A DNA stretch of 64,000 nt from Microbacterium algeriense (GTDB lineage Bacteria; Actinomycetota; Actinomycetes; Actinomycetales; Microbacteriaceae): the NCBI RefSeq assembly GCF_008868005.1, contig NZ_WAAO01000001.1, forward strand, positions 930,001-994,000, written 5' to 3'. Shown here one piece after another: positions 15,181 through 23,409 of this stretch. The notes below the pieces were generated by a model. It was not told the DNA's origin and did not search any database. It worked only from the letters and a program-made list of their open reading frames with translations. The position numbers were made by a program, and so were the translations under genes. Numbering within the stretch: position 1 is the first letter of the stretch; every line of letters begins with the position of its first letter.

Positions 15181-16167
15181 ATGACCGACACCACCTCCCG
15201 CGCTCTGGCTCTGCTCAACCTGCTGCAGACGCACCGGCACTGGCCGGGGACCGAACTCGCCGCCCGGCTGGGGGTGACCGAGCGCACCGTGCGCCGCGAC
15301 GTCGACCGGTTGCGGGAGCTGGGATACCGCGTGGAATCGACCCCTGGCGTCGCCGGGGGATATCGGCTGGAAGCGGGGAGCGCCGTCCCTCCGCTGCTGC
15401 TCGACGACGACGAGGCGGTGACCATGGCGATCGGACTGCGGGTCGCCGCCACCCAGCAGCTCGTCGGCGGACCCGAGGTCACCCTCACCGCGCTCGCCAA
15501 GCTGGAGCAGGTGCTGCCTGCGGTGCTGCGCCAGCGGGTCAACGCGCTCGCCGCATCCGTCCAGGCGCCGCGGATCGGTGAAGGCCCTGTGGTCTCGCCC
15601 GCGGTCATCGGCGAAGTCGCCCTCGCCACCCGCGACACCGAGCGGCTGCGGCTCCGCTACATGGACGGCGCGGGGCGCGAGAGTGTGCGTCGCGTCGAGC
15701 CGCACGCCCTGGCACCGGCCGGCCGCAAGTGGTTCCTGCTGTGCTGGGACCTCGACCGGGAGGACTGGCGCACGTTCCGGGTCGACCGCGTCGTCGCGGT
15801 GGAGCACACGCGTGTGCTGTTCTCGCGACGGGACATCAGTGCGGAGGAGATCGAGGAGCGGGTGCTGGTCGCCTCGTCGTGGTCGCCGCAGAAGGTCGAA
15901 GCGGCAGCGGTGATGGAGCTGCCTCTCGCCGAGATGCAGGACGTCTTCGGTCCCTGGGGGCAGGGGGCGACACCCGTGGGCGAGGACCGCACACGGTGGC
16001 CGTTCGGCGGCTCCGACTGGCGCGAGGCGATGTACGCGCTGCTCTGGATCCCCGCAGGTGTCGAGTACACGGTGGCGCTGGCCGAACCGCATCGTTCCGA
16101 GCTGCGCGAGGCTGTGGCGCGACTGCTGCGCGCGCTCGACGCCCCGGACCCGGATGACGCCGGGTGA
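15181..16167 (+). CDS. YafY/WYL-domain transcriptional regulator
   Basis: A 328-aa regulator. Residues 5-60 form a DeoR-like HTH (RALALLNLLQTHRHWPGTEL, GVTERTVRRDVDRLRELGY). Residues 140-320 form the WYL domain, with RLRYMDGAGRESVRRVEPHAL and WFLLCWDLDREDWRTFRVDRV (the latter holding the conserved ligand-binding Arg pair). WYL domains sense small or nucleic-acid ligands. ATG at 15181 lies 7 nt after CAATCT with no Shine-Dalgarno. It is divergent from the DrrAB-type exporter and shares the palindromic operator with it, so it probably controls drug-inducible export. Confidence 0.9.
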   Translation: MTDTTSRALALLNLLQTHRHWPGTELAARLGVTERTVRRDVDRLRELGYRVESTPGVAGGYRLEAGSAVPPLLLDDDEAVTMAIGLRVAATQQLVGGPEVTLTALAKLEQVLPAVLRQRVNALAASVQAPRIGEGPVVSPAVIGEVALATRDTERLRLRYMDGAGRESVRRVEPHALAPAGRKWFLLCWDLDREDWRTFRVDRVVAVEHTRVLFSRRDISAEEIEERVLVASSWSPQKVEAAAVMELPLAEMQDVFGPWGQGATPVGEDRTRWPFGGSDWREAMYALLWIPAGVEYTVALAEPHRSELREAVARLLRALDAPDPDDAG

Positions 16168-16253
16168 CCGCCCTCGTCATCCGCCGACTCATGGTGTTAT
16201 CCCAGGCAACGGTCCTGGCGGGTCGGATCACGGCCCGGTAACGTCGACCCCAT

Positions 16254-16329
16254 CGCGGCGATCCGGGTGGTCCCGGGCCTCAGCTCATACCTGACGGCGT
16301 TGCGGGTTCGACTCCCGCCGTCGCGTCCA
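16254..16329 (+). tRNA. tRNA-like sequence with CAU anticodon, atypical D-arm
   Basis: It can be folded as a tRNA with encoded CCA. Acceptor: 16254-16260 pairs with 16319-16325 over 7 bp (one G-U). T-arm: GCGGG/CCCGC with the ideal loop TTCGACT (16302-16318). Anticodon arm: 4 bp plus a C-C mismatch, loop CTCATAC, anticodon CAT at 16286-16288. Then discriminator T and CCA at 16327-16329. Deviations: A instead of T at position 8, no A14, and a D-arm that prefers a 5-bp CCGGG/CCCGG hairpin with a TGGT loop. It could be a decayed Met/Ile2 tRNA, an unusual tRNA or a tRNA-like regulatory RNA. It lies 82 bp before arfB. Confidence 0.5.
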
Positions 16330-16410
16330 CTCCCGCTCCCGTCCCCGGGTCCCGCGGCCGCGGCCGCGGCCGCGGCCCCGAGTCCGCTCCCGAGAGCGGA
16401 TGATGGAGTC

Positions 16411-16851
16411 ATGCCCTCTGCGTATCGTCCAGGACTGCGGGTCTCGGCGGGTCTCACGATCCCGGAGACCGAGCTGTCGTGGCGCTTCTCGCGCTCGTCC
16501 GGACCGGGAGGGCAGGGCGTGAACACGGCCGATTCGCGCGTGGAACTCGTCTGGGATGTGGCGAACTCCGCCGTGCTCTCACCGCATCAGCGCGAGAGGC
16601 TGCTCGACCGGCTGCACGGGCGCCTGACCGCGGGCGTGCTGACGATCGCGGCCTCCGAGCACCGCGCGCAGCTGCGCAACCGGGACGCCGCGCGTGAGAG
16701 GCTCGTCGCCCTGGTGGCTGAAGCACTGCGTCCACCGGCACCGCCGCGCCGACCGACGAAGCCGAGTCGCGGATCGAAGGAGCGCCGGCTGCAGGCGAAG
16801 CAGCGTCGCACCGACGTCAAGAGTCTGCGGCGGCGTCCTCACGAGGACTGA
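16411..16851 (+). CDS. arfB: Alternative ribosome-rescue peptidyl-tRNA hydrolase ArfB
   Basis: A 146-aa class-I release-factor-like protein that frees stalled ribosomes by hydrolysing peptidyl-tRNA. It has the catalytic GGQ motif in FSRSSGPGGQGVNTADSRVEL (residues about 29-50) and the family's basic C-terminal tail (SRGSKERRLQAKQRRTDVKS), which inserts into the empty mRNA channel. ATG 16411 is used; its GGAG is only 2 nt away, so initiation may be weak. A small hairpin (TCCGCTC/GAGCGGA, 16383-16400) and a (GCGGCC)n run precede it, and the tRNA-like sequence lies just upstream. Its last 35 bp overlap the convergent tetR-type gene. Confidence 0.92.
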   Translation: MPSAYRPGLRVSAGLTIPETELSWRFSRSSGPGGQGVNTADSRVELVWDVANSAVLSPHQRERLLDRLHGRLTAGVLTIAASEHRAQLRNRDAARERLVALVAEALRPPAPPRRPTKPSRGSKERRLQAKQRRTDVKSLRRRPHED

Positions 16852-17464
16852 CGCCGGCCGAGTCGTCGAGGTCGGCCTCGACCCGCGCCCAGCCGTTCTC
16901 GAGGATCGCGAACCCCGCTTCCAGCGTCGCGAAGGGATCGTCGCTCTCGTTGACGAGCAGCTGCATCTGCAGGATGAACCGCGCGTACACGCGGATCTCC
17001 GCCGTGGGCTCGTCGAGGCCCAGCTCGTCGGCGATCGCCTCCGACAGGGCGTCCTCGTGCCGGAGCCACATCTTCGCGGCGTAGTCGCGCAGCGCCGGGG
17101 TCTCGTTCAGGAAGCGCATGAAGGTGCGGGTGACCTCGTCGCCGTGCTCATCGACGTTCGCGCGCAGCTCCGTGACGTGGAAGTCGTGGATCGCCCGGTT
17201 GATGGTGCTTCCGAGCGGGCGGTCGCGGACGGCGGAGACGAGGCGGTCGCGCTGTTCGTCGTCCTCGTCGAAGACGAGGGCCTCTTTCTGCGGGAAGTGC
17301 GCGAACACGGTGGTCGGGGAGACGTCTGCGGCGTCGGCGACCTCGCGGATGCTGACGTCGTCGAAGCCGCGCTCGAGGAACAGGCGGGTCGCGACGTCGG
17401 AGATCGTCTTGCGGGTCGCGGCCTTCTTCCGCTCGCGTCGGCCGAGGGGCTGTGGGGTCGTCAT
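16817..17464 (-). CDS. TetR-family transcriptional regulator
   Basis: A 215-aa repressor. HTH at residues 20-60 (ISDVATRLFLERGFDDVSI, EVADAADVSPTTVFAHFPQK), followed by an all-helical ligand domain. The start ATG 17464 lies 7 nt after TAGACT (complement of 17472-17477), so it is probably leaderless. Divergent from the MFS efflux gene, whose promoter contains a 7-bp inverted repeat; the pair is a standard drug-efflux control unit. Its 3' end overlaps arfB by 35 bp. Confidence 0.9.
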   Translation of the reverse strand: MTTPQPLGRRERKKAATRKTISDVATRLFLERGFDDVSIREVADAADVSPTTVFAHFPQKEALVFDEDDEQRDRLVSAVRDRPLGSTINRAIHDFHVTELRANVDEHGDEVTRTFMRFLNETPALRDYAAKMWLRHEDALSEAIADELGLDEPTAEIRVYARFILQMQLLVNESDDPFATLEAGFAILENGWARVEADLDDSAGVSPREDAAADS

Positions 17465-17501
17465 GTCGAGCAGTCTACCGTGAACCGACTACAAAACTGG
17501 C

Positions 17502-17535
17502 TTGACACCGAAACTGGTATGACTACACTTTCGGT
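17502..17535 (+). promoter_or_regulatory. Promoter and operator of the MFS gene
   Basis: -35 TTGACA (17502-17507), 16-bp spacer, -10 TACACT (17524-17529), then 6 nt to the ATG at 17536, i.e. transcription starting at the start codon. Inverted repeat ACCGAAA (17507-17513) and TTTCGGT (17529-17535) brackets the -10, which fits repression by the divergent TetR protein. Confidence 0.75.
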
Positions 17536-18822
17536 ATGACTTCACCCAATCTCCTGACGCGCCGGGAACAGAACCGCGCGTGGATCATGCTCATCGTGCT
17601 GACGATGCTCACCGTCATCGGCATGACGGTCGTCCTTCCCGTCCTCCCGTTCGTCGTGCTGCAGTACGTCTCGCACGAGAGCGACCTCGCCATCTGGGTC
17701 GGTGTGCTCGAGGCGGTCAACGGCCTCTGCGCTTTCCTCGCGGCCCCGTTCCTCGGACGGCTCTCCGACCGCTTCGGACGCCGCCCGGTCATCATCGTCG
17801 CCGCGTTCGGGGCGGCCCTGTCCATGGCGCTGTTCGGCGTCGGCGGAGCCCTCTGGATCCTCGTGCTCGCCCGGGTGATCCAGGGTCTGACCGCGGGAGA
17901 CCTCCCCGCGCTCTTCGCCTATCTCGCCGACATCACTCCGCCGGAGAAGCGTGCGCAACGGTTCGGTCTCCTCGGCGCGCTCTCCGGCATCGGCACCATG
18001 ATCGGCCCGGCTCTCGGAGGACTGCTCGCCGCCGTCAGCATCCAGCTCCCGGTGTTCCTGACCGCCGCCGTCGCCCTGACGATCGCGATCCTCAGCATCT
18101 TCCTGCTCCCGGAGAGTCTGAAGCCGGGCAACAGGATCGCCACGATCACGCTGCGCGATGTGCAGCCCTTCGCCGTCTTCAAGGAGGCGTTCGGACGCAG
18201 GGAGCTGCGCGGGCTGATGATCGGCTTCGCCCTGCTCGCCCTGCCGTTCGGCTTCTTCGTGAACAACTTCAGCGTGCTCGCCCTGGACTCGATCCAGTGG
18301 GGGCCGACGCAGATCGGACTCCTCACCGCCGCCGTGGGGATCATCGACATCCTCATCCAGGGCGTGCTGCTCGGCTTCCTGCTTCCGCGGATCGGGGAGC
18401 GCGGTGTGATCGTGAGCGGCATCGTGGCGCAGCTGATCGGTCTCGCGGCGCTCGCCGTCGTGGCGTCGCTCTTCGCCCAGCCGTGGGTGTTCATCGTCGG
18501 CGCCCTCATGCTCGCAGCCGGCCAGGGCGCGTCGCAGGCCGCGATGGACGGGGCGATGTCGAACGCGGTCGGGGACGACGAGCAGGGCTGGCTCGGCGGG
18601 GCGACCCAGTCGCTGAACGCGGCGATGGGCACCGCCGCGCCGCTCATCGCCGGTGCGCTCTATGCGTTGGTCAGCCACGCCGCGCCGTACTGGCTCGGTG
18701 TCGCCCTCATGGTCGTCGCGGTGATCGTCGTCAGCCGGGCGCACATCGCGAACACCGCGAAGCGTCCGGCCGGCGAGACGACGGGCGACGCTCCCGCGGC
18801 ACTCGTGGAGACGGCCGGCTGA
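17536..18822 (+). CDS. MFS drug-efflux transporter (TetA-like)
   Basis: A 428-aa major-facilitator protein with about 12 membrane helices. Motif A after helix 2 is GRLSDRFGRRP; after helix 4 comes RVIQGLTAGDLPALFAYLADITPPEKRAQRFG, typical of the DHA1/tetracycline-exporter branch. It exports an unknown compound using proton motive force. Leaderless start at ATG 17536, directly under TetR-type control (see the promoter entry). It converges on the nucleotidyltransferase gene with a 3-bp gap. Confidence 0.92.
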   Translation: MTSPNLLTRREQNRAWIMLIVLTMLTVIGMTVVLPVLPFVVLQYVSHESDLAIWVGVLEAVNGLCAFLAAPFLGRLSDRFGRRPVIIVAAFGAALSMALFGVGGALWILVLARVIQGLTAGDLPALFAYLADITPPEKRAQRFGLLGALSGIGTMIGPALGGLLAAVSIQLPVFLTAAVALTIAILSIFLLPESLKPGNRIATITLRDVQPFAVFKEAFGRRELRGLMIGFALLALPFGFFVNNFSVLALDSIQWGPTQIGLLTAAVGIIDILIQGVLLGFLLPRIGERGVIVSGIVAQLIGLAALAVVASLFAQPWVFIVGALMLAAGQGASQAAMDGAMSNAVGDDEQGWLGGATQSLNAAMGTAAPLIAGALYALVSHAAPYWLGVALMVVAVIVVSRAHIANTAKRPAGETTGDAPAALVETAG

Positions 18823-18825
18823 GGT

Positions 18826-19659
18826 TCAGTTCGAGGGGGTTGCCGGGCGCGGCAGCCCCCTCAGCCGTGCGATCGACGCCAGCAACTGTTCCGGCGAGGT
18901 TCCGATGCTTCCGAGCACCGCCGCGGCTGTCGCGCTGAACCCCGCCGTGTCGATCGGGAGCCGTGCCACGTTCGGCACCAGTCCCTTCTCGTTCGTCACC
19001 CACTGGCCGGCGGCCGCGTGCCAGGTATGGGCGATCAGCATGGCCGTCGTGGTTCCGCACAGCGCCACGTAGGCGGCATCACCCGTCTTCGCGCCCTTCG
19101 TGGCTGCGTTCAGCAGGAAGTCGACCTGCCAGAGATTCTCGACGAACGCCGCGCGGAGGGCGTCGGGGTACGGATTCACACTGCGAGCCAGCGCGACGAG
19201 GATCCCGTCCGGGTCGCAGAGAGGCACGCCGGTCGCCACCTCACCCGCATAGGCGACGTCGAGGAAGCCGAGCGGGTGTCCCGGCTGGGAGTGGAAGGCG
19301 AACTCGCCACGGACGGCGCGGGCACACTGCTCCTCGACGCGGATCACGTCGCGGAGGATGAGGTCGACCGGTGCGCCGTCGACGATCAGCCAGGCCCCGC
19401 TGTCGACCCAGGGTCCCCATCCGCCGCGGTCGGCGATCTCAACGTCTTCACCGGTCCATCCGCTCGCCGCCTCCGCGATGGCGGTCAGGTCGACGTCGGC
19501 TTCCACGTACAGCCCCAGATCGATGTCGGAGTCGGGACGGTGCGTCCCGCGCGCGCGGCTGCCGCCCAACGCGACGGCTCGCACCCCGTCCACCCTGCCC
19601 AGGTCGTCGGCCATGGAGCGGAGGCGGTCTTCATCGAGCACGACACCGATCGTACTCAT
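18826..19659 (-). CDS. Nucleotidyltransferase-domain protein
   Basis: A 277-aa protein with the pol-beta-type NTase motif GGSRARGTHRPDSDIDLGLY (residues about 32-51) and a third acidic residue in GAPVDLILRD (about 118). The catalytic triad therefore looks complete. The helical C-terminal half resembles substrate-binding regions of aminoglycoside- or DUF4037-type enzymes. It would transfer a nucleotide to a small molecule or macromolecule; the target is unknown. ATG 19659 has GGAG upstream. It is divergent from hipBA, and the first of the hipBA direct repeats lies in its promoter region. Confidence 0.8.
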   Translation of the reverse strand: MSTIGVVLDEDRLRSMADDLGRVDGVRAVALGGSRARGTHRPDSDIDLGLYVEADVDLTAIAEAASGWTGEDVEIADRGGWGPWVDSGAWLIVDGAPVDLILRDVIRVEEQCARAVRGEFAFHSQPGHPLGFLDVAYAGEVATGVPLCDPDGILVALARSVNPYPDALRAAFVENLWQVDFLLNAATKGAKTGDAAYVALCGTTTAMLIAHTWHAAAGQWVTNEKGLVPNVARLPIDTAGFSATAAAVLGSIGTSPEQLLASIARLRGLPRPATPSN

Positions 19660-19687
19660 GCGGATTCTCCGGTGCGGCCGCTACAGC

Positions 19688-19760
19688 TATCCGGAAATCG
19701 ACATACCGTTGCGTTATCCGGAAAACGTAATAGCCTGGGACTATCCGGAAAACGTAATAG
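19688..19760. repeat. Three 27-bp-phased direct repeats, probable HipB operators
   Basis: TATCCGGAAATCGACATA (19688) and two identical copies of TATCCGGAAAACGTAATAG (19715, 19742) start exactly 27 bp apart. They fill the divergent region between the nucleotidyltransferase gene and hipB. The E. coli HipB operator half-site is TATCC, so these are likely HipB sites. The GAGGG ribosome site of hipB follows the last copy directly. Confidence 0.75.
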
Positions 19761-19772
19761 GAGGGAGCGCCC

Positions 19773-20012
19773 GTGACCGACCAGAGGATGAAGATTCGCG
19801 CGCCCGGCGACATCGGTCTCGTCATCCAGCAGGCGAGGCTCGCTCAGGGCCTGTCTCAGACGGCACTCGCCGAGAGTCTCGGGATGTCGCAGCGTGCGGT
19901 CAGCGAGATCGAGTCGGGAACGCCGACGATCTACATGCGGAAGATCTTCGATCTCCTCCGAGCGACCGGTGTGCAGCTCTCGGCGCAGTGGGAAGACGAT
20001 GATGCCGCATGA
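19773..20012 (+). CDS. hipB: HipB-like antitoxin, XRE family
   Basis: A 79-aa DNA-binding antitoxin: one XRE helix-turn-helix (IGLVIQQARLAQGLSQTALA, MSQRAVSEIESG) and a short C-terminal tail ending in acidic residues. It neutralises HipA and represses the operon. GTG 19773 is set by AGGAGGGA 8 nt upstream. Its stop overlaps the hipA ATG by 4 bp, giving coupled translation as usual for toxin-antitoxin pairs. The phased repeats before it are the expected operators. Confidence 0.9.
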   Translation: MTDQRMKIRAPGDIGLVIQQARLAQGLSQTALAESLGMSQRAVSEIESGTPTIYMRKIFDLLRATGVQLSAQWEDDDAA

Positions 20013-21235
20013 AGCTCGCCGTCGAACTGTACGACACAGTGATCGGACACCTGGAGGGTCCGGATGCCCGCAGTTTCGACTTCGTCGGAGCGAGGGAAGC
20101 GACCGAGGTCTTCGGCATGAACAGTCGCGTGCTGTCCGTCGCGATCCCCCTCGTCCGCGTGCTCCCGCGCCATCTGGCGGGGAGGAGGCGGAACTGGTTC
20201 GGCGAGTTGCTTCCCGAGGGGGACCAACTCGCCTACATGCTCGCTCAGAGCGGGATCAGACGAGGTGACACTCCGGCATTCCTGGCGCGGTATGGACGCG
20301 ATGTCGCAGGAGCAGTGCAGATCTGGGATGTCGAAGATCCGAGTGAACCGAGAAGGCCGGGACTTCGTGTCCTGGACGCGCGCGGCGTCCGCGACCTTCT
20401 GGAGCATCCTTTGCGCGACCCGCTCGCGAACGCCCCGGGGGTGGGGAAGTCCTCGCTCGGTGGCGTTCAGCCCAAGATCGTCTTGGCGCGCGCGGGCGAA
20501 GAGTGGAACCAGGTGGTCGGAGGGCACCCGTCAACGCATATCCTCAAGCCTCAGCTGGAGAAAAAGCCGACCGTCATCTTCGACGAGGAGTACGGGTCGC
20601 GGCTGGCTCGCGGTCTCGGCCTTGCGCGGTTCGATACTCATATAGAGGAATTCGACGGCCTTCCGGCCCTTGTGATCGAGCGATTCGATCGGACGGGGGG
20701 ACAGCGTGTCCACCAGGAGGACTTCAGCCAAGCACTGGGTGCTTCGGGGAATCAGAAGTATCAGGAGATCGGCGGTGTGGTGAGCCTGGAGCGCGTCGCA
20801 CAGACCCTTCGCAGCGTCGCCGGTGCAGAAGACATCCACGCGCTCGCGCGCATGACGACGCTCGGGCTCGCGATCGGCAATCTCGACATGCACACGAAGA
20901 ATCTCGGCCTGCTGCATCCGCCATCTGGAGATGTATCGCTCGCGCCTGCGTACGACGTGGTGCCGATGGCACACCACATCGATACCGACGGGAAGGTGGC
21001 GTTGGCGGTCAACAAGAAGTACCGCCATGCCGACCTCACCGCCGAGGATCTCATCACCGAACTGCGTGTGTGGGGGGTGCGGCGTCCTGAGGCGTTGGTG
21101 CGGACCATGCTGGAAGAACTGCAGTCGTTGGTGCAGAGCCAGGCCCCGCTGGCGGGTGCGCACCCCGGCCTTCAGGATGAGATCCTCCGCTTCGTCGGCA
21201 ACCTGCTCGACGGTCGCGCTGCAGGAGCTCGCTGA
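20009..21235 (+). CDS. hipA: HipA-type serine/threonine kinase toxin
   Basis: A 408-aa HipA-fold kinase. E. coli HipA phosphorylates glutamyl-tRNA synthetase and induces persistence. Visible motifs: SLGGVQPK (P-loop-like ATP site), THILKP (ATP-contacting Lys), PALVIERFDR, EDFSQALG, GNLDMHTKNLGLL (catalytic Asp and Asn) and LAPAYDVV (Mg-binding Asp), so the kinase core looks intact. It overlaps hipB by 4 bp. The gene has a few AT-rich patches (for example near 20570 and 20640), slightly unlike its neighbours, which would fit horizontal spread of the module. Confidence 0.92.
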   Translation: MKLAVELYDTVIGHLEGPDARSFDFVGAREATEVFGMNSRVLSVAIPLVRVLPRHLAGRRRNWFGELLPEGDQLAYMLAQSGIRRGDTPAFLARYGRDVAGAVQIWDVEDPSEPRRPGLRVLDARGVRDLLEHPLRDPLANAPGVGKSSLGGVQPKIVLARAGEEWNQVVGGHPSTHILKPQLEKKPTVIFDEEYGSRLARGLGLARFDTHIEEFDGLPALVIERFDRTGGQRVHQEDFSQALGASGNQKYQEIGGVVSLERVAQTLRSVAGAEDIHALARMTTLGLAIGNLDMHTKNLGLLHPPSGDVSLAPAYDVVPMAHHIDTDGKVALAVNKKYRHADLTAEDLITELRVWGVRRPEALVRTMLEELQSLVQSQAPLAGAHPGLQDEILRFVGNLLDGRAAGAR

Positions 21236-21281
21236 CGGGCGCACTGACGGTGCCGCGCGTTCGGTGAGGATCCCGCCGGCG

Positions 21282-23357
21282 TCAGTCCTTGCCGCCGCGG
21301 ACGAGCTCGAGGCCGGCGCCAGCGAACTGTCGCAGGGTCGCATCGGGCAGGAAGGCCCGGGTGAGCGCACCGCCGATCCGCGTGAGGTCGCTCTCGTCAC
21401 GGAACAGCAGGTACATGGTCTCGTAGCGGGGGTGGAACTTCTGCTTGAACCGGTGCAGCGAACCGAAGCCGTACACCGGTTCCAGAGCTTCCGCGAGCCG
21501 GTCGCTGAGAGCGGCGATCACGCCTGCATCCGGCGGATAGTCATGCGCGAGCGGTGCGCCGGAGAGCGACATGATCTGCGCGCCCTCGTCGGAGAACTGC
21601 TTCGCGGACGAACCGATCAGGAACTCCATCACGGGACCGAAGCCGCCCTCGCGCCGCCGCATGAGGTCGAGGGTCCAGCCGCGGACGACGCCGCCAGGGC
21701 CGTGGACGGGCAGCCACGACAGGAAGCCGTCGACGTCGCCGTTGGGAGCGATCGCGAGGGCGAGGCGGACCTCCGGATCCTCCGCCTCCTCCAGCGTCCC
21801 GAGCGTGAAGCGCATCTCGGGGAGGTCCTTGTCGCCGACCCAGGCTTCGGAGATCGCGCGGAGCTGCTGCTGCACACCCCAGGACTCCTTCTTCAGCTGC
21901 GTGAGGCGGAAGGTCATCTCCTCACGGCCCGCCCGGTTGAGCGAGGTGCGCACCGGACCCCAGCGCTTGCCCGTGAACTCGAGACCGGGCAGGTCGACGA
22001 TCGTGTCGTCGGCCACGACGAGGCTGCGCCACGTGGACGGGACGGCGGCGCGCGTGTCCTCGTCGGCACTGAAGAAGCACGGCACGAGGCCGGCGAGCTC
22101 GGCGGCGTGGATGAAGTCGGCGACGGCCTCCGGGCGAGCCTGTGCCGGGCCGATCGGGTCGGCGAGCGCGAGGGCGACGCCGTTGCGGCGCTGATAGGCG
22201 ACGATGCCGCCGGCGACCCTGGCGTAGCTGTTGCCCTCCCAGGTGGTCATCCACGAGAGGGTGCCGCCGCCGTGGGTGCGCAGTTCCTGCTTCATGTCGT
22301 CGACGGTCGGAGGCGGCTGGATGCCGAGCCGGGACCGCCGTCTGGCGCGGAACGCACGGCGCACCCACACCAGGTACACGAGCATGATGATCCAGAGGAA
22401 GCCGTTCGCGAGGGCGAGCTCGGTGTCGCCGTCCCAGCGGACCTCGACCTGGGCTTGACTGAACACCGTGATGAGGATCAGCACGAGGGCGGCCACGACC
22501 ACGTTGAACGCCCCGAGCAGGATCGCCAGCACCCACGACCACCGCCGTCCTCTGCGCAGCCCGTTCACGAGGACGAGGATCACGACCACGTCGATCGCCA
22601 GGTCGATGAATCCGCCGGAGACGGGGTCGGTCGGACCGAACGGCCCGTCCGTCGGCACGAGGGTCGTGATGATCTCGACCGCGCCGAGGACGAGGATCGC
22701 CATCACCGCGATGAGCCGCTGCTCTCTGACCGTGGTGTGCCGCACCCGCAGCGAGCGGTCGACGACGAGGATCAGCAGCACCGCGAGCAGATGCTCGAGG
22801 TCGGCGACCTTGCCCCAGAAGAGCATCGCCACGAAGACGAACCCCAGGAGGATCAGCCAGCCGCGCACCCGCCAGGGCGGACGGAAGAGGCCGACCGCGG
22901 CGGCGATGCAGGCCATCGTCCCGCCGGATGCGCCGACGTCGAGGGCCTGCGCCTGCTCGGTCGCCCAGGCCCAGGGGAACTGCGACAGCAGGAGCAGCAG
23001 CAGGGCGGTCGCGAAGATCGCGAAGAGCTGTCCGATCCCGTAGTACGCGAGCGCGACGCGGGTGCCTCGGCGGAACTCCAGGAACGCCATGCCCCAGAAC
23101 CCCGCGATCGTGAAGAGGTACACCCAGGGCTCGTTGACGAAGAAGGTGCCGGTGAGCGGCGTCCACCAGCGGCCGTCGGCGAGGTTGGGCAGGCCGTACG
23201 CGACCGTGGGGAACAGCTCCGAATCCTCGAAGGGCTTCCACAGTCCCTGCCAGATGACCCCCACGACGAGGATCAGGCCGACCATGGTGAGGGTCGCGGG
23301 GATCCGCGCGGCGACGGCGACGACGGGGTGGGGCGACGCGGCGTGCTCCTCGGTCAT
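21282..23357 (-). CDS. MprF-like aminoacyl-phosphatidylglycerol synthase with rhomboid-like membrane domain
   Basis: A 691-aa protein. Residues 20-200 contain about six helices with rhomboid-like marks: WWTPLTGTFF (64-73), GASG (142-145, Ser144) and a His at 189. More helices follow to about residue 330. The C-terminal 340 residues form the DUF2156/LPG-synthase domain (GNSYARVAGGIVAYQRRNGV, VQQQLRAISEAWV, HRFKQKFHPRYETMYLLF). In MprF/LysX relatives this domain transfers an amino acid from tRNA to phosphatidylglycerol, lowering surface charge. ATG 23357 lies 6 nt after TACGCT (leaderless). The amino acid used cannot be told from sequence. Confidence 0.82.
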   Translation of the reverse strand: MTEEHAASPHPVVAVAARIPATLTMVGLILVVGVIWQGLWKPFEDSELFPTVAYGLPNLADGRWWTPLTGTFFVNEPWVYLFTIAGFWGMAFLEFRRGTRVALAYYGIGQLFAIFATALLLLLLSQFPWAWATEQAQALDVGASGGTMACIAAAVGLFRPPWRVRGWLILLGFVFVAMLFWGKVADLEHLLAVLLILVVDRSLRVRHTTVREQRLIAVMAILVLGAVEIITTLVPTDGPFGPTDPVSGGFIDLAIDVVVILVLVNGLRRGRRWSWVLAILLGAFNVVVAALVLILITVFSQAQVEVRWDGDTELALANGFLWIIMLVYLVWVRRAFRARRRSRLGIQPPPTVDDMKQELRTHGGGTLSWMTTWEGNSYARVAGGIVAYQRRNGVALALADPIGPAQARPEAVADFIHAAELAGLVPCFFSADEDTRAAVPSTWRSLVVADDTIVDLPGLEFTGKRWGPVRTSLNRAGREEMTFRLTQLKKESWGVQQQLRAISEAWVGDKDLPEMRFTLGTLEEAEDPEVRLALAIAPNGDVDGFLSWLPVHGPGGVVRGWTLDLMRRREGGFGPVMEFLIGSSAKQFSDEGAQIMSLSGAPLAHDYPPDAGVIAALSDRLAEALEPVYGFGSLHRFKQKFHPRYETMYLLFRDESDLTRIGGALTRAFLPDATLRQFAGAGLELVRGGKD

Positions 23358-23409
23358 GCGCTCAGCGTAGCGAGGGGTGCTGCCACCGCGGGAGGGATTC
23401 GCGGGCGGA

